Below are positions 50,301-62,850 of a DNA stretch of 64,000 nt, piece after piece; position 1 is the stretch's first letter, and the number at the start of each line of letters is the position of its first letter. The stretch covers positions 186,001-250,000 of the forward strand of contig JAGQDJ010000107.1 in assembly GCA_022885665.1 (NCBI GenBank), given 5' to 3'. The translations under genes were made by a program, and so were the position numbers. The DNA is from Triops longicaudatus (taxonomy: Eukaryota > Arthropoda > Branchiopoda > Notostraca > Triopsidae). The notes beneath the pieces are model-generated. The model had not been told where the DNA came from. It did not search any database and worked only from the letters and a program-made list of their open reading frames with translations.

Positions 50301-52080
50301 ATGTATAAGCAAAGGTGATTGAATAGAAGACTTTTAGCTTGCAAAAAGTTATATGAACTTGCAGCGCTTAGCCAAACATAAAAATGTCACCATTGGCAAC
50401 AAGCAATGCTCACGTCAATATTACTATGAAACATTTATATTCCATTTGGCTTTTAGTAGCATCTATGCGAATGCTTAAATCGGCGTTAAAGCCCGCAATG
50501 CAGTCGAGGCTTACTGTCTTTGAAAGTTTTTATAATCCAGGTTGACAGAAACAGACTTCTAATATAGTAAATTTTTCACTTTGTGAATTTGAAAAAGCGC
50601 GATTTTACGCGGGACACCGATTTTAGTCGGCACTTAGTTGATGTGCAAATCTGTAACACCTGGTGCGTATCTGGAGTGATATAGCCGCAGTCTTTCGGAA
50701 GACGACGGCCTCAGTCTATTACTGGTACTTAGTTGATGTTTCAGGACTTGTGCTTTGAGATATGCCAGCAAAATATTGCAAGATCCAAAAACGGACGAAA
50801 TACTTGTCGCACTCCATTATTGCGTAAGGGGAACACAAGTCATGGAAACAGCTTCCGAAGAATCCAATTGCTTTTTGCGAGCCATGGAAATGTAGCGTGA
50901 ACATAATCCTCTCGCAACTGTGTAAAAATCAGACATCATACGATTATGCCGACTCCCAAGAAAACTTCTGAGCTGAGACTACTGAGCTTTCCATTTTAAA
51001 AAAAAGGGAATCATTTATACCACAACCTTTACCATTCAAAAACCTTTAGCGCCGCCATTCCTGCGCAAAAGGACTTGTCCTAAAGCTGCAAAGTAGTGAG
51101 TTTTCGTAATTCATGAAAAACTTTCTACCAAATTCGAAGAAATAAACCATACATAAAAAGAATTTCAGCTTAATTTGCATGACCCTTTTTTTGTCTTCAT
51201 TAGAGAGACCAGGCCTCTTGTTTATGTTCAATAAGTAATACATGTAATATTAGAAAAATAGTGTCTTCTGGTTTGCTCATTTGTACGGATGTCATCAAAC
51301 AATGTACGCATTTACAAGTAACCCACGAGCTTACAGAAAAATTGTGTTCCAAGTTTCGATTAAGTTTACATAAGCGGAGTTTGTTTCGCTATTCTAATAC
51401 TTCTCAACTAAATTGCTCAACAAATTTGTTTTGAAATTATACCTCCACGAAGAGGAAGGACTTTGTTCGCAAGCCTGGCTTTCCTTTAGCATAGAAGCCA
51501 TGTAATTACGTCTATAAACTGATGTTTTATAAGTTTGGAGCTCTGCTGAGTTCAACGTTTCTTAAGAGTTAAAATGGTAAACACAAAAGGACCAAATATC
51601 CAAAAAAAGGCGCTTTAAGGTCCGTCGCAATAAATACGCGTTGTGCAAATGCAGCTAGCCTTAATCTACTGCAAAAGATAAGATGGTCTGATTTAACTTA
51701 TTCAAATTCTAACACCCAGCCTTTACCATAAAACACACCTTCCAACACGATTTCATTATTTCCTGAGCGATGAAGCAGTTCGAACGCGTTGCTACAGCAA
51801 TATACATTACAAATTAAGCTGCTCGCCAACGTCAGCTCCTTACACAGCCTCACTCATTTTAACAGGTGGGGTTCATTTACATGAAAACGCAAAAAACCGA
51901 ACACCAAACCTATGATTTGAAACCAGCACTAGACTATATAATTAGCACCCCCAAATATCTGTAAGGCCCATAACGTTTTGACCAGGATATCTATTCGAAA
52001 AAAAGCTCGTGACCGAATATTACGCCTCAAACAAAGTTCATTAACAAATTCAAATTTTTAAAAGGTAAAAAAAAAACGTC
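47362..52080. other. Long AT-rich non-coding stretch
   Basis: No recognisable gene. At 48740-49190 both strands are open for about 99 residues. The minus-strand frame contains one hydrophobic helix (about 22 residues), but no family is recognisable and flanking exons are missing. The remainder is very AT-rich with few ORFs above 60 residues. Confidence 0.5.
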
Positions 52081-52565
52081 TTCGCCGGACCTCCGTCGCC
52101 ACATCAGCCATATAATCCTTCCCCGCCGCCGCCTCCGCCTCCGCTGCTAACTATTGACTCTTTTCACAGTTGTATACCCTTTCGGAACTATTTCCTAAGA
52201 AACCGTTCCGAAACCTTTACTACGTAATTATTGTGTTCGTTCACAGCTTCTTTGACTTGAGCCAATATCCGGTGACAGGTTTCTAAAAGACCAACAAACG
52301 ATCTACCGCCGCCTGAAAGTGTTAGACTGGCGCTAGAGACGATGTCGCTCCCGCCGCAAAACCTCACCCGAAAGCCTTTAATTACAGGCTCGGCAAAAAT
52401 CAACCCTGTCTCGGCGTTTTCCGCTATTATCTACCCGCTGACACTCCGTAAGACTATAACGAGAAAAGCAAAGCCGTTTGGGGGTCCTGAGATGACAGCA
52501 GACCACCTTATTTTACCTGTCATCTCGCGCCCCCGTCGCACTCTCCCGAAACTTTTCCATTAATT
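52081..52565. other. GC-rich patch with protein-like ORFs on both strands
   Basis: A sharp rise in GC in AT-rich DNA. On the minus strand 52403-52188 encodes 71 residues whose last 40 are helix-like and Ser/Gly-led (LLETCHRILAQVKEAVNEHN), preceded by an acceptor-like CACTTTCAG. On the + strand, a Pro-rich frame covers the (CCG/CCT)n run near 52120-52150, and a 73-residue ORF begins at 52342. None is recognised. At most one strand is likely coding; the minus-strand reading looks best. Confidence 0.25.
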
Positions 52566-54990
52566 AGAAGGAAACTCCGACTCAAAACCAGGGCAACACT
52601 ATAGTACCGAGGTATAGTACATTATATGCACTTTCAAAGCTTTCTTCGTCAAACTCATAGAAACAGAAGATGGAGAAGCACATTTGTAGTATCTTCCAAC
52701 GAACACCACCCTAATGAACACAGAAACAAATACAGGTTTGCAGACCATTCGTACTGACAAGTGTAAAAATGCTCTTGTGTGCAACACTGTTTTATACAAG
52801 GAACAGTCTTTATCATCAATACTGAGCTTTAACTGAAAAGAGGCAAAAACTCCAAACGTACAGTACTGGGCCATAAATTAACATCCTTAGTTTCCTTTTA
52901 CCTTTCCAAAGAATGTTTTTCAGTTCCGGACACGGATTGTGGATACACACGTCGTTCCCTCTTTTATGCGTTATCAGTACGGAAACCGTTAAATTATGGG
53001 CGAAATGTGCGAGTTCCAAGTTTTTCCAGACGGGTGTTGGGCGGAGTTTTGCAAGTTGAAGGATGGAGTTGGTAAAGTTTCGACGCTTGTGGAGCTCATA
53101 ATTCTTGTGCTTGTCCACCCACCCCCATGCGTGTAAACATTAATTAGGGTGCAGGAAGAAAGTTTTTGGCATAAAGCCCCACAAAACTCCCTTAGCAAAG
53201 TAAAAAAAATGTTGAAAGGTCTAAGCGAGTGTTTTAAAGTTTCCCTAGAAGTTTGAACGCGGTACTTGAGCAAAAATCACCATAAAGATCACTTGTTCTG
53301 AATTAGGGTTTAAGCACCAACGCGAATAATAAAATAAAAAATATACTAGCGATGTAAGGTTTTAAATTCAAAATTTTATTCCAGTTTTATTTCCACCATT
53401 CTTTCAAACTGCTTGGGATTTTCGCCAAAAAAGGTGGAACAGTAGGATTTTTCTTCGTTGGCTTCGCAAACATTGCGCACTCCACAATTCTATTGCGCTC
53501 CCGACACATAAAACAGACATGTCAATTCGCCATAAAAGTTAAAATACAACCGAAATCAAAGAATAACGTAGTGTTATACCTCCCATGAACACGTATAAAC
53601 ACCGCTTCAAGTTTGAGGATCACAAAACAAGTGTCTTCCTCGTTTCATGTCAGTGGTAATGACGCCGTGTTTTAACGTGCAGCGACTATTATTAGTGGGA
53701 GCATTTTTCTCCATCAAATTGGCACATATAAAAAGAACTAATATGGAGCTAAGTGGGCAAGCCGCCTACTAATTCGTCTTTCTTCTAGTTGAAGTGTTAC
53801 GTCTCGTTTTTCTGGCGATTATTTTAGGCATACAGGAAGCTTGTGAATCATCATAAAAACCCTTTCTCGATTCCTTTTATTACAGCACTTAAAAAACCTA
53901 CATGGACACCGTTGTGATTCTGCTCCGCCAAAGTTCCACAACAACGCTTTTGTGCTAACCAGTCACTGACTTTTTAATAGTGCTTTAATGGCCTTACAAA
54001 GTTGGGATCATAAAATTATTTTTTAAAAAAGTTTGTACCATTAAGAAGGTAGTTGTTCATGTATACGAACATGTCAGGAAAAATACATTCTAAAAACAGC
54101 CCCCAGGACGGAAGGAAAGGATGCTAGATGCTACTACTGGTGTATCGAACTCAAAACGCACGGGTTATTCACAAAAGGGTTTTCTGGCAAAGGCGTATCT
54201 CTAAACAATTGGCCCTGAAGGACAAAAGATGATTTTAATGACTGCAAATCAAGGGTCTTGGCTCTTTGGGACTGTAATAATAGGGATGTGCCGGGCAAAT
54301 CGAACTGAATTCACCCTTCTCTCCACCCTTCTTCACTTTCCGGGTATCTCAGACCTCCATCTCCTGTTGTCGTGCACTGGCACTATGTGTATGTATAGTA
54401 CGCTTTCACTGCCAGTTTTACATCCGAGTCCAGATGCTATATCAACGACCACCTCTTCCTGACCATATAACCCAAGCACATGTACTTGCAAATTGACAAG
54501 CCATATGGCCAATTCAAACGAACAATACCTTTCGGCTGTCCCCTCGTCCCAATCTTGGAGTGGCAATAGACACCCATTCAGTTTTCACTCAGTTTAAAGA
54601 ACTTCGAGAAAAAGGCTTACACTAACGATATTTCCCTTATTTTCACAAAACTCCATAACACGCATTTTTGTGGCTAGTTCCTTAGACGCCAGTTGCCTTA
54701 TTCGAACAAATTGTTGGACCCTCTAATTACGTACCGGCCTTCTAATTTGTCCGGAAGGCGGCGTGACTCCGCGTCGCCATGAACCACTCAAAATTTCCCT
54801 ATGTAGATTTCCTATTGGGAAGTCCAGTAACGAAGCATAAAAAAAGAAAGGAAAAAAAGCTGACCGATTTCCAGTGTCTATGGGATTGCTGAGCGAATAT
54901 TCTATTCTTTTCTTTGGATTTTTCTTTGTTGGTCAAGATTCCAAAGTGATCTGCTGTCAAGAAAGCTTCATCATAGTCATCAAATGCCGT
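52566..54990. other. Non-coding stretch
   Basis: Short ORFs on both strands without domains. No RNA gene or repeat could be supported. Confidence 0.5.
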
Positions 54991-54996
54991 GGGAGT

Positions 54997-55232
54997 ATGG
55001 CGAAGAAGTGGGGAAGAGTAGGATTTTATGGTTATGGCGGTACTGTACTGGAACCTAATGTGGTAAGCCGCAAATGGTTTGGGTGCATTAAGCCTATTCA
55101 GACCTTGGTAATTTCTGTCAGTGGCTTCTGTTGAACAAATAGATGTGTTACGCCGTGCATTACTTAGCCCTGTTCTAGTTAACAGAAGACTTCGAACTGT
55201 ACTATGTGCAGTACAGTGCCTTACGGAACTGA
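54997..55232 (+). CDS. Candidate two-exon short gene, 39 residues
   Basis: 54997-55062 (MAKKWGRVGFYGYGG start, 22 codons) ends at AATGTG|GTAAGC, a strong donor. A pyrimidine-led acceptor CCCTGTTCTAG precedes 55179, whose phase-0 reading gives EDFELYYVQYSALRN and a TGA. The implied intron is 116 bp, in the size range of the ODAD4 introns. The product has no recognised family and no hydrophobic helix. The same GC-elevated block (to 55430) is open in other frames, so a different exon structure is possible. Confidence 0.22.
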
Positions 55233-55637
55233 CGGGTATTGTGTACGCTTGTTAGGACGCAATCCACGCATTCCAAAGGCGTCTGCAGTCGAGGAAGGCA
55301 ATTTTTGTTTCTCCAAGTCTGTGTGGAAACGCTTGACGGAAAAATGTCGCGACGTTGGCATAACTGGAGATCGATCATGCGGACCAGAGGAGGAGACAAT
55401 CCCATCATTCACCTGATTACCAACGGTTAAGTACAAGACGAGTTCGTAAAATGGGGGAAAAAAAAGAGGCTCGGGCGATCCACGAGACTAGTTTAAAAGG
55501 TTTGGAAACCATCTTGGGGTTCTTATCGACGTAATTCAGTTTGACGTGAGGGTCGTGACATCACTTAGAACGTCATTCCCTTCATCTCGTGCGTTCTCGA
55601 ATGAAACCATACACTTTTCCTGACTATTTTGTTCCAG

Positions 55638-55827
55638 ATCAGAAAGCAAAGATTTTTGGGGGTCAATTCCTTCCTAAGACTTTTTAATCAGGCGATTACA
55701 CGGACAGAAAATGCGGCACACTCAGCATCCCTCGACCCCTCAGCCCCCACCATCCCTTGCCATCCTCTCCGTTTACCTTTCGTGCTGTATGGCAACATTA
55801 CGTGCCACCCTTAGATTTCCAGAGCAG
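55638..55827 (+). other. Possible exon between TTGTTCCAG and CAG|GTAAGT
   Basis: Both splice-like borders are strong and the content is GC-elevated and Pro/Ser-rich. However, no frame is open across the whole interval: one is open from the acceptor to a stop 14 bases before the donor, and another is open only in the second half, starting with an ATG and reaching the donor in phase 0. It could be a first exon, a terminal exon, or untranslated. Confidence 0.2.
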
Positions 55828-56977
55828 GTAAGTAAGCGAGGCAAACTAACCTACCCCAATATCTTATTTCTCCTCTTCAAATTTGGCTCCTTTTTCATTT
55901 TTTTAAGAAAAACGGCCCTTTCAAATTTTAGCCTGAAATGAAATATAAGCTGGTGTTTACCCTCATTTGGCCTCCACGAGAGCCCACGAGAGTTTTGGAG
56001 CAATAAACCTAGCGGGGTGCCGCGCTAAACGCCTTTAAATGCAATATATCACCGGTTATCCCTTCTCTAGAAAAAACTGAAACTTGGAAAGGGTTCTTAA
56101 AGAGTCCCTATTTGACCTATCTGAACTCTTGGAACAAATGCGATTTTTGTGAAGGACGGTATAAACCCATTTGCCTTGGCAGTGTACTCCCAAAACGCCA
56201 CTTAGGCTTGAGTTAAGTCCATCAAGAATGCGACACAGCAATCAAGTTTGCTTTTTCCATCCGAGATAAGAGCTTTTCCACAGATGAGCAAGACGTCCTT
56301 AATTGGAAAGATAGATAACGAACTGTGGTAAGCACATCAGCTGCATCGTCAGGGCGGCTTGTCATCAAGGGCCAAACACGACTCGTCCCGGCCAAAAGAG
56401 CTCTTCCCTCATCGCTCTCTTTATTCCTTAAGAATACCAGGGTCTACCGAGCTTTTATTTGGCCATTGTACACTCGTTGAAGCCATACGGTTGAATCCTT
56501 GTATACAAAGCTCAAGGGGGTGCTCCTGGCCGTCGAGAGCGTAACAAACGTATCCACGAGAGCCTAATCATCCTGACGAGAGCTATACAACGGCAAATTT
56601 AATCCACACCCTACTAAACCACATCTAGCATAAGCTGAGGGTAACATGTCTCGACAGATGAGCATCAACACCCCGCAATCATGGAAAACAAGTATGTATC
56701 GTACTAAAGGGGTTACAAAAGTTGATTCTTTCCAGAACCCCAACTCAGCCGAAACCCCTTCATAGCAGCTGCTGGGCAAAAATAAGAACACATCCCCATA
56801 TTACACACGTATCGAACAATCCCCCGTAGTGAAAAGCTTGACATTTGTTTATTTTTTCCAGTGATACCGTGACGAATAAATTTCAGACCGTTAAATTAGA
56901 TTTCCGTTTGGTCAGAAATTCAAGGTTGTGTGGTTTTGTGTATGTGTGATCTAGATTGCAGGTAAAAGTGGCAGCTT

Positions 56978-57217
56978 GTGGCAACCGCCTTTTTGTCTTG
57001 CGCGACTGTCCACCCCCTCCAACCCTCCAACCGTCCCTTATCACGCCCCCCTACTAACGCCCCCTATGATCTGGTGTGGTTTTCAATCCAAGACGCTGAC
57101 GCTGATGATGATTATGATGATGACGGCGATGATGAAGGCTTTCCATCAACCCATGATCAAACTTTGGATTCCCGGCAACCACCGCAAAACCATTGCCTGT
57201 TATTAGTCCAACCCTGA
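56978..57217 (+). CDS. Possible terminal exon with acidic tail
   Basis: A frame of about 79 residues with a Pro-rich middle and an Asp-rich run (DADADDDYDDDGDDEGF) ending about 25 residues before the stop. An acceptor-like ATTGCAG lies about 20 bp upstream. The acidic run is encoded by a GAY-rich simple repeat (57092-57136) and may be a microsatellite rather than selected protein. No family recognised. Confidence 0.2.
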   Translation: MATAFLSCATVHPLQPSNRPLSRPPTNAPYDLVWFSIQDADADDDYDDDGDDEGFPSTHDQTLDSRQPPQNHCLLLVQP

Positions 57218-58224
57218 GTCTTCAATACAGGCTGAAACATAGTATACGCTATAGTTGTCTATCAAGACTTCATCATCAAGTCGCTTTTAATCAACTGTTT
57301 CAGACCTAATCACAACCTCCAAGCATAAAAGACAGTCCCTGTTCACAAAAGGTTCGTTATAGTTCAAAAGTGGGATTTCCACGGATTCACTAAAACCTAC
57401 TATCTCATCGACTACTGCGCATTTTCCAGTTTTCAATGATAGTAACAACCTGGCTATTGACAACTCCCTCCCGACGCAACCCAGTACAGAAGAAAAAAGG
57501 ACCCCTCAATAATGAAAAGAAAACATTATCTCGACTGGCACTAATCCCTGTAATTGCATATTCAATATCAGTTACTTATATTCAACCTTGGAATTTAAAA
57601 AGTTAAGTATCAATTTTCGCCTAAGCTTCATTACATTCTAACAATGAAATTAGGAATGTTGCTTTAGTATGCCTAATTCCCTTATCAATAGCCGTAATCA
57701 ATTTAAACATCAAAATGAAGGAACATCCTAATCAAGTTTCACTCATTTCTTTAAGCTTTTACGAGCGCGTTTCAGAAACTGCTTTCGTTAGGATGCTCTT
57801 TTGTTAGGATGTATGCAAGTTTTCGCAAGCTTTCACACAGCATTTCATAGCTACCCATACAATGAAACTGAAACACCCCGTGAATAGCACAAAACTTGGA
57901 TACACACACACAAAAAAAAATTCCCCTTCGTAAATGCCCGTATCAAATACTCTTGCTCTCAAGTGTAAGATTTTTTTTTACTATTATATAGTCGTAGCTC
58001 TCGTTCCCGCGTAAAGTTCAGCAACAATTTGGAATGCTAAACCGTAAATGAGGATTTTCGTCATAACCGTTTCTTGCTAGTATTTTGTCCTTCAATATTC
58101 AAACTACGAACAAAACGATATTTATTCACACGCAAGCTTGTAAACATTCAATACAATACGTATAAACAGCAACAACAAGAGGTCTATAAAAAACGGTTAT
58201 GAATAAAACCGACTGTTTGGAGTA
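57218..58224. other. AT-rich non-coding stretch
   Basis: No ORF above 60 residues on either strand and no recognisable feature. Confidence 0.6.
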
Positions 58225-58264
58225 GTGTTATTTGTGTTATTTGTGTTATTTATTTGTGTTATTT
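58225..58264. repeat. Minisatellite-like 9-bp tandem repeat
   Basis: GTGTTATTT occurs three times head to tail (58225-58251) and again after a 4-base insertion (58256-58264). Confidence 0.9.
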
Positions 58265-58783
58265 TTATACAAACTGGATTATTTCACCCTGCGATTTTAT
58301 TTTTCATAACCAAATGATTTGTGGCTTCCGAACAATATAAAAAAAGCACTATTAAAACTGCGACGTGAATATTGTTGACTCGTTGACTCATTGCTTAACT
58401 ATAAACTATTCTCTTATTAACCTCAAGTTTATTTTCTGAAAAAAAAACGCCTGCATTAATTCTAACTAAACGGGAAAATATATTTTTATTGATTGTTGTC
58501 AGGGTCTTAAGGGTTTTTCAAACAATAGGGAAGTGTGAGGAAGGGAGGTGTCTTGCTTTTCAATAAAAAGAAGCAAAGCAACACGGAACAGTGGTTATTA
58601 GGTTCAATGTTAGTCTAACATAAAACTTTTGGTTCAGGTCTTTTAATGGTCTTAATGGATTGAAACGACTCGTAAAAAAAGAAGGTAGGCCACACTTGTC
58701 TCTTTTTTTTGTATCCCGACTGGCTCCTGCGCCATCAAACCATTCCTTCATAAGCGAAAGTCAACAACGTAGCGTCGCTATAG

Positions 58784-58808
58784 TGTTGGCCTATAACATA
58801 GGCCAGCA
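58784..58808. repeat. 11-bp inverted repeat with 3-base loop
   Basis: TGTTGGCCTAT, AAC, ATAGGCCAGCA: one mismatch in 11 bp. It lies shortly before the 58826 ORF and could be a dimeric protein-binding site or chance. Confidence 0.7.
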
Positions 58809-58825
58809 AGTCAATATAAAGCCTC

Positions 58826-59230
58826 ATGCTTTTTGTTGTCTCTATAATCCCCCCGCGTCGCACTGACGCCAACCTGGCGGCATGTCGGTTAGCCTTGACT
58901 CGCCACCTTTCTGCCGGTTCATTGGATCAGCGTGAACAGGTACCGAGGCTTACGCTCAGCCCACCTGGTACACTACACCTTTTCCAGCCAAAGTCCCAAG
59001 CCAATGACGAACGTACGAATGCACTTAAAAACCTTCGCCGTGGTCATAGTCTACTTCCCATGTTATTCACTTGCTCCACTTTTTTTTCCTTAGAGGCTAA
59101 ACAAGAGCAAAAATTCTTAAAAATTCACACTCTTACGTTAATCACATTCTCAGCATCAGGGCTGCGCCCCCGTAAGATCTCTTTACGACATTATATGCTT
59201 ACAAATATTGACGTAAATAGCTTGACGTAA
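58826..59230 (+). CDS. Unrecognised 134-residue ORF
   Basis: The middle part (residues about 13-80) is GC-elevated and protein-like (LAACRLALTRHLSAG), while the two ends are AT-rich. TTTTTTTTCCTTAG near 59095 looks like an acceptor, so the frame may cross an intron. No domain recognised. Confidence 0.2.
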   Translation: MLFVVSIIPPRRTDANLAACRLALTRHLSAGSLDQREQVPRLTLSPPGTLHLFQPKSQANDERTNALKNLRRGHSLLPMLFTCSTFFSLEAKQEQKFLKIHTLTLITFSASGLRPRKISLRHYMLTNIDVNSLT

Positions 59231-60635
59231 ATTGATGCGATGAAAATTTTACTTTTCAAACAGTAATTACCTTATGCGACAACTTATTGTTCTGCTTCAT
59301 AAAGTACTTTCATTTTAGTATTTTAAACTGAAACGAAAGGCATGAAGGGTGACGGGGGAGGTGAGAAAGGAAGTTTATAAGCAAAAGTGTTTTTGTTTGC
59401 GGAAAGAATGTGCGAGATTATTTCTCCCAGTGGGAAAATTCTATTTCATCATTATACCGTTCCCAGGCCCTTTATGTCTCGAAAAAGTGAACTTGCATTG
59501 AATGGGGTTGCTCACGGTGTAGTAAATAGTAATGGTTATAATGTATATGGAAGTGTTAACGTAGGCCATATGCGAACTTTTTCCGTATGTCAACTGCCTA
59601 GCATTTCCGCTAATACCAGACACACATCATTAACGCATGCCGCGGCAGTAGCGCGGACGCGTTTCTCCTTGCAAAGGGCCTTTTTCTAACTTATCCGCTT
59701 TGTAAAGACGTTCCGCGTCTATAACGCTTTGACATTCCCCCTTAACGCATTCTCGACATGTTCAGCCAATTAAGCAACCCTCCATACCATACGTTCATTT
59801 AGTCGAAATGTCTTCTCTATCGATTTTTGACTATGTGCCTTTTTTGGGTGATCGTCTGTCTAACAGAAAGCTAAGCTCCGCCCGACAGCCCTAAAAAGAA
59901 GCAAGATGCTCTACGGTTGTTGAAGCTATAAAAAAAACTTTAAGACATGTTTTGACAGGTCTTTTTCATGATTTACTATTACAAAAAAAAGATCTACCCC
60001 TCAATCCGAGCCAATTAAAACTTTCAAACCTAGAAATACAGACATGCAATGAAGTCCTACGCAATCATTGTATTAGGAAGAACGATGAATAACTATCTGA
60101 CCCCATCCTAGAACCTGGCAATTATGCGTTGTATAGTTAAGTGAGTGTTTTTCGAAAAGACATGCAGAGAGACAATTTTCTCTCAACTTACACGCAGAAC
60201 TTGCAGGTGCGTTGCTCCCACATAGAACACGCTTTTGCTATTGTTCACTACATCCATGAAAGGAACTGGAAATAATGTTGGTCTATTAGTCAATGCAATT
60301 TATGCAAAGATAAAGCAAACTCAAATTATTTTGAGACTTTTGAAAGTATAATAGACTATGATAAGATATTTCATACGCATAACAACATTTCGTCAAGTTG
60401 TTTGCCTTCCAAGAAAAAAATAGACTACATTCAAACGAACCTTACGAAGAGAAGCGAAAATGGTTATTATGGCACCAAATTCCTTTTGGAGCACATCCAG
60501 AACTCTGATAGGAAGAATTGCTTCACGAAAAACCACTTTAGTCAAACTTCAAGTACAAGTGACTTATTCTATAAGGACATTTCCCACAAAAGAGGCTGAA
60601 TCAAAGCATTAAAACTGTGCTAACCCCCTTTCTAG

Positions 60636-61130
60636 CACTGGCAGCAGCAATCTTTGGAGGGAAACAGAATGTCATTTCGCCCTATCTTGTTATCTTCTCC
60701 TCTTTTATCTGACATTTTCGAGGAAGAAGAAAGCACCAAGTCCCCCAGGTTAACGTCAAACTGGCAAATGTCCAGCAACGTGCCTTCCTCCGAAAAGATG
60801 CAGCGCTGGTAAGTTTGCCACCACCACCCTTATTCACCCCACATTCCCCATTCTTACCCTCACATACAACATCCCTGCTAAATTGGTATCATCAAGAAAC
60901 TTGGCGAGCTCAGGTCCGAGGAAAACATCCACTATCGAATTGGAAGAGGGATGGAAAACATGGTCCGCCGTATTACATTGTGTGCAATGTGTGCTGAGTC
61001 CGCATGCAGACATTTGGAGTACACATCGCTTGGGAATCAAATTTATTTAAACAGGAAATTTAAAAGAAAAAACAAAACAAAAAAACTAACCCAAAAAGGA
61101 AATGGGTTTGAATGCAGAAAAGGAAGTTAA
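60636..61130 (+). CDS. Candidate exons of an unrecognised gene
   Basis: The clearest unrecognised exon signals in the window. A branch-point-like CTAAC and pyrimidine tract lead to CTTTCTAG|CAC at 60636, and CGCTG|GTAAGT gives a strong donor after 60808. Two readings fit. Reading 1: exon 60636-60808 (SPLLSDIFEEEES) ending in phase 2 and joining at 60914 (CTCAG|G). Reading 2: a short exon 60749-60808 (KLANVQQRAFLRKDAAL) after CCCCCAG, phase 0, joining at 60897 (ATCAAG|AAA). Both continue into LRSEENIHYRIGRGM and a Cys-containing, Lys-rich tail ending at 61130. The second reading faintly resembles the helix and hairpin of prefoldin subunit 1, but the rest does not. Several frames are open after 60900, so the frame is not certain. 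Confidence 0.33.
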
Positions 61131-62850
61131 GCTAAGAGGAAGAACTAAAATTCTGCGTTTTAATCGCATCCCAAGAGGGCAGTAAATTCAACATAGTTAA
61201 CGTTTTGGAGGCAATTCAGTAGGCTACAAGGGGACAGAAAAGGTCTTGCATTGCCGTATACCTTAGGGACCGTTGAAAAGAGCGTGAGAACACCTTGTTG
61301 TGTTAACACTTGGCAAAATTTCGAGGAGGTTTCCATAGTCTGCACTGCCTAACACACACAAAAGTTGGAGGGAATTAAGAACACGGAGGTGAGATGGGTT
61401 GATGCATATATAGCTCGTTTTATAGACACTTCGGTGCTGGTGTAACTCATACGAGATTTCGAGTCAGCCATTGGACAACCTGCGATCAAAAACCCATCTT
61501 CGATGATGAAAGTCAACCCAAAGTGGTCATCGTCCGAACCAGATGATAGGCCACTGGTCTAACCCTCCATTCTTTCCTACGCCGGGTGGTTTGTTTTTCC
61601 CAAGCCCGCCAGGTTAATCACGATGATTATTATGGACTTTTTGTCTAAAATGAAAGGACTCCTTAAAAAAATGAATACAAGACTACCACAGCCAGGCCCG
61701 TGTTGCAAAAATAAACGAGGAGTCGTCCGTCTGCTAATCAAGGTTATACGATGATCACCATTATAGAACAAGCTTTTGTGTAAAGAAGGTGGGACTCGTC
61801 AACTTCAATCATAGTCCTTATCAAAGGTATTGCCAGCCTCTTAACGCGCTTTCATACATGCATATGGCTTCACGAGACAATTTTCTCGTTGAAAAACTCA
61901 TTTTAGGTTCTTAAGTGAACCCTACGACGACCCCTAAAACTCCATTAAAAAGCCACAAAACTTTCGCAATCCGCCTAAAGGACTTCCATGACTACAATGT
62001 AACAGTGAATACGGCCAGTCTGCCGCAAATTATACCGCGCTTTGTCCAATTTCCTAGCATTGTACTCTGTCTACTTAAATCCTTATGTGACCGCTAAGAA
62101 TAATTTTCCCAACAATGAAAGCTTTACAGAACAATACTAAGAAGAGCCATTATTGTAAGACTACTGTGCGTAAGCACAGTTTCTAACATGAAAACTTTTG
62201 TTGTCTTGTCTCTTGTGACGAACCTTACTTTCAGCAATTTATTAAACCCTCTTCAACGGCAAAAAAAAAAAAAATCAAGACATTAATATGTCATCATCGC
62301 TATGCTCGTTTGCAAAAATAATTTCAAGGTTCGGAGCTAATGCGCTTATTGATGGGAATCCACAAATTATTTTCCTAGTATCAATGTTGTCCAGTATACA
62401 TTTCTCGGCAGCAAGCACAATCCAGTTACAAAAAAAAGAACAACTAATTTCTAATGGTTCCTTCTAGCATTCCCTTAGCTTGTTAAATGGGATATTGAAG
62501 TGAAACGAGATAAACTTTTTTTTTGCCTAAAATTATCCCTCATTATATTTATTACTGTTGCACTTGGCTTGCAAAAAGAATGTGAAGGCCTTTTTTATTC
62601 CAGCTTCACTGAGAATTTTGTCTCAAAACCCTTTTTGATCGAAGTATGCTATTTTCATGGCTTGTAATAATGCACTCCCCAACAATTTGAGAAAAGGTTT
62701 CTATCTTTCCTTCTTTTCTTTCTTCTTTTCTTCGCAGTTTAGGCCGCGAGATTGTGTGTACCGTGTGACGGTGTGGGGCATCGTGCATGAGGCACTGAAG
62801 AGATAAAAAGTTTTTCTTCTGCATCGCCGTCTAAGAACAGAGCACACCAC
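61131..62850. other. Non-coding stretch
   Basis: Short domainless ORFs only. A 7-bp hairpin (ACTGTGC and GCACAGT around GTAA) lies near 62164-62181. Confidence 0.5.
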
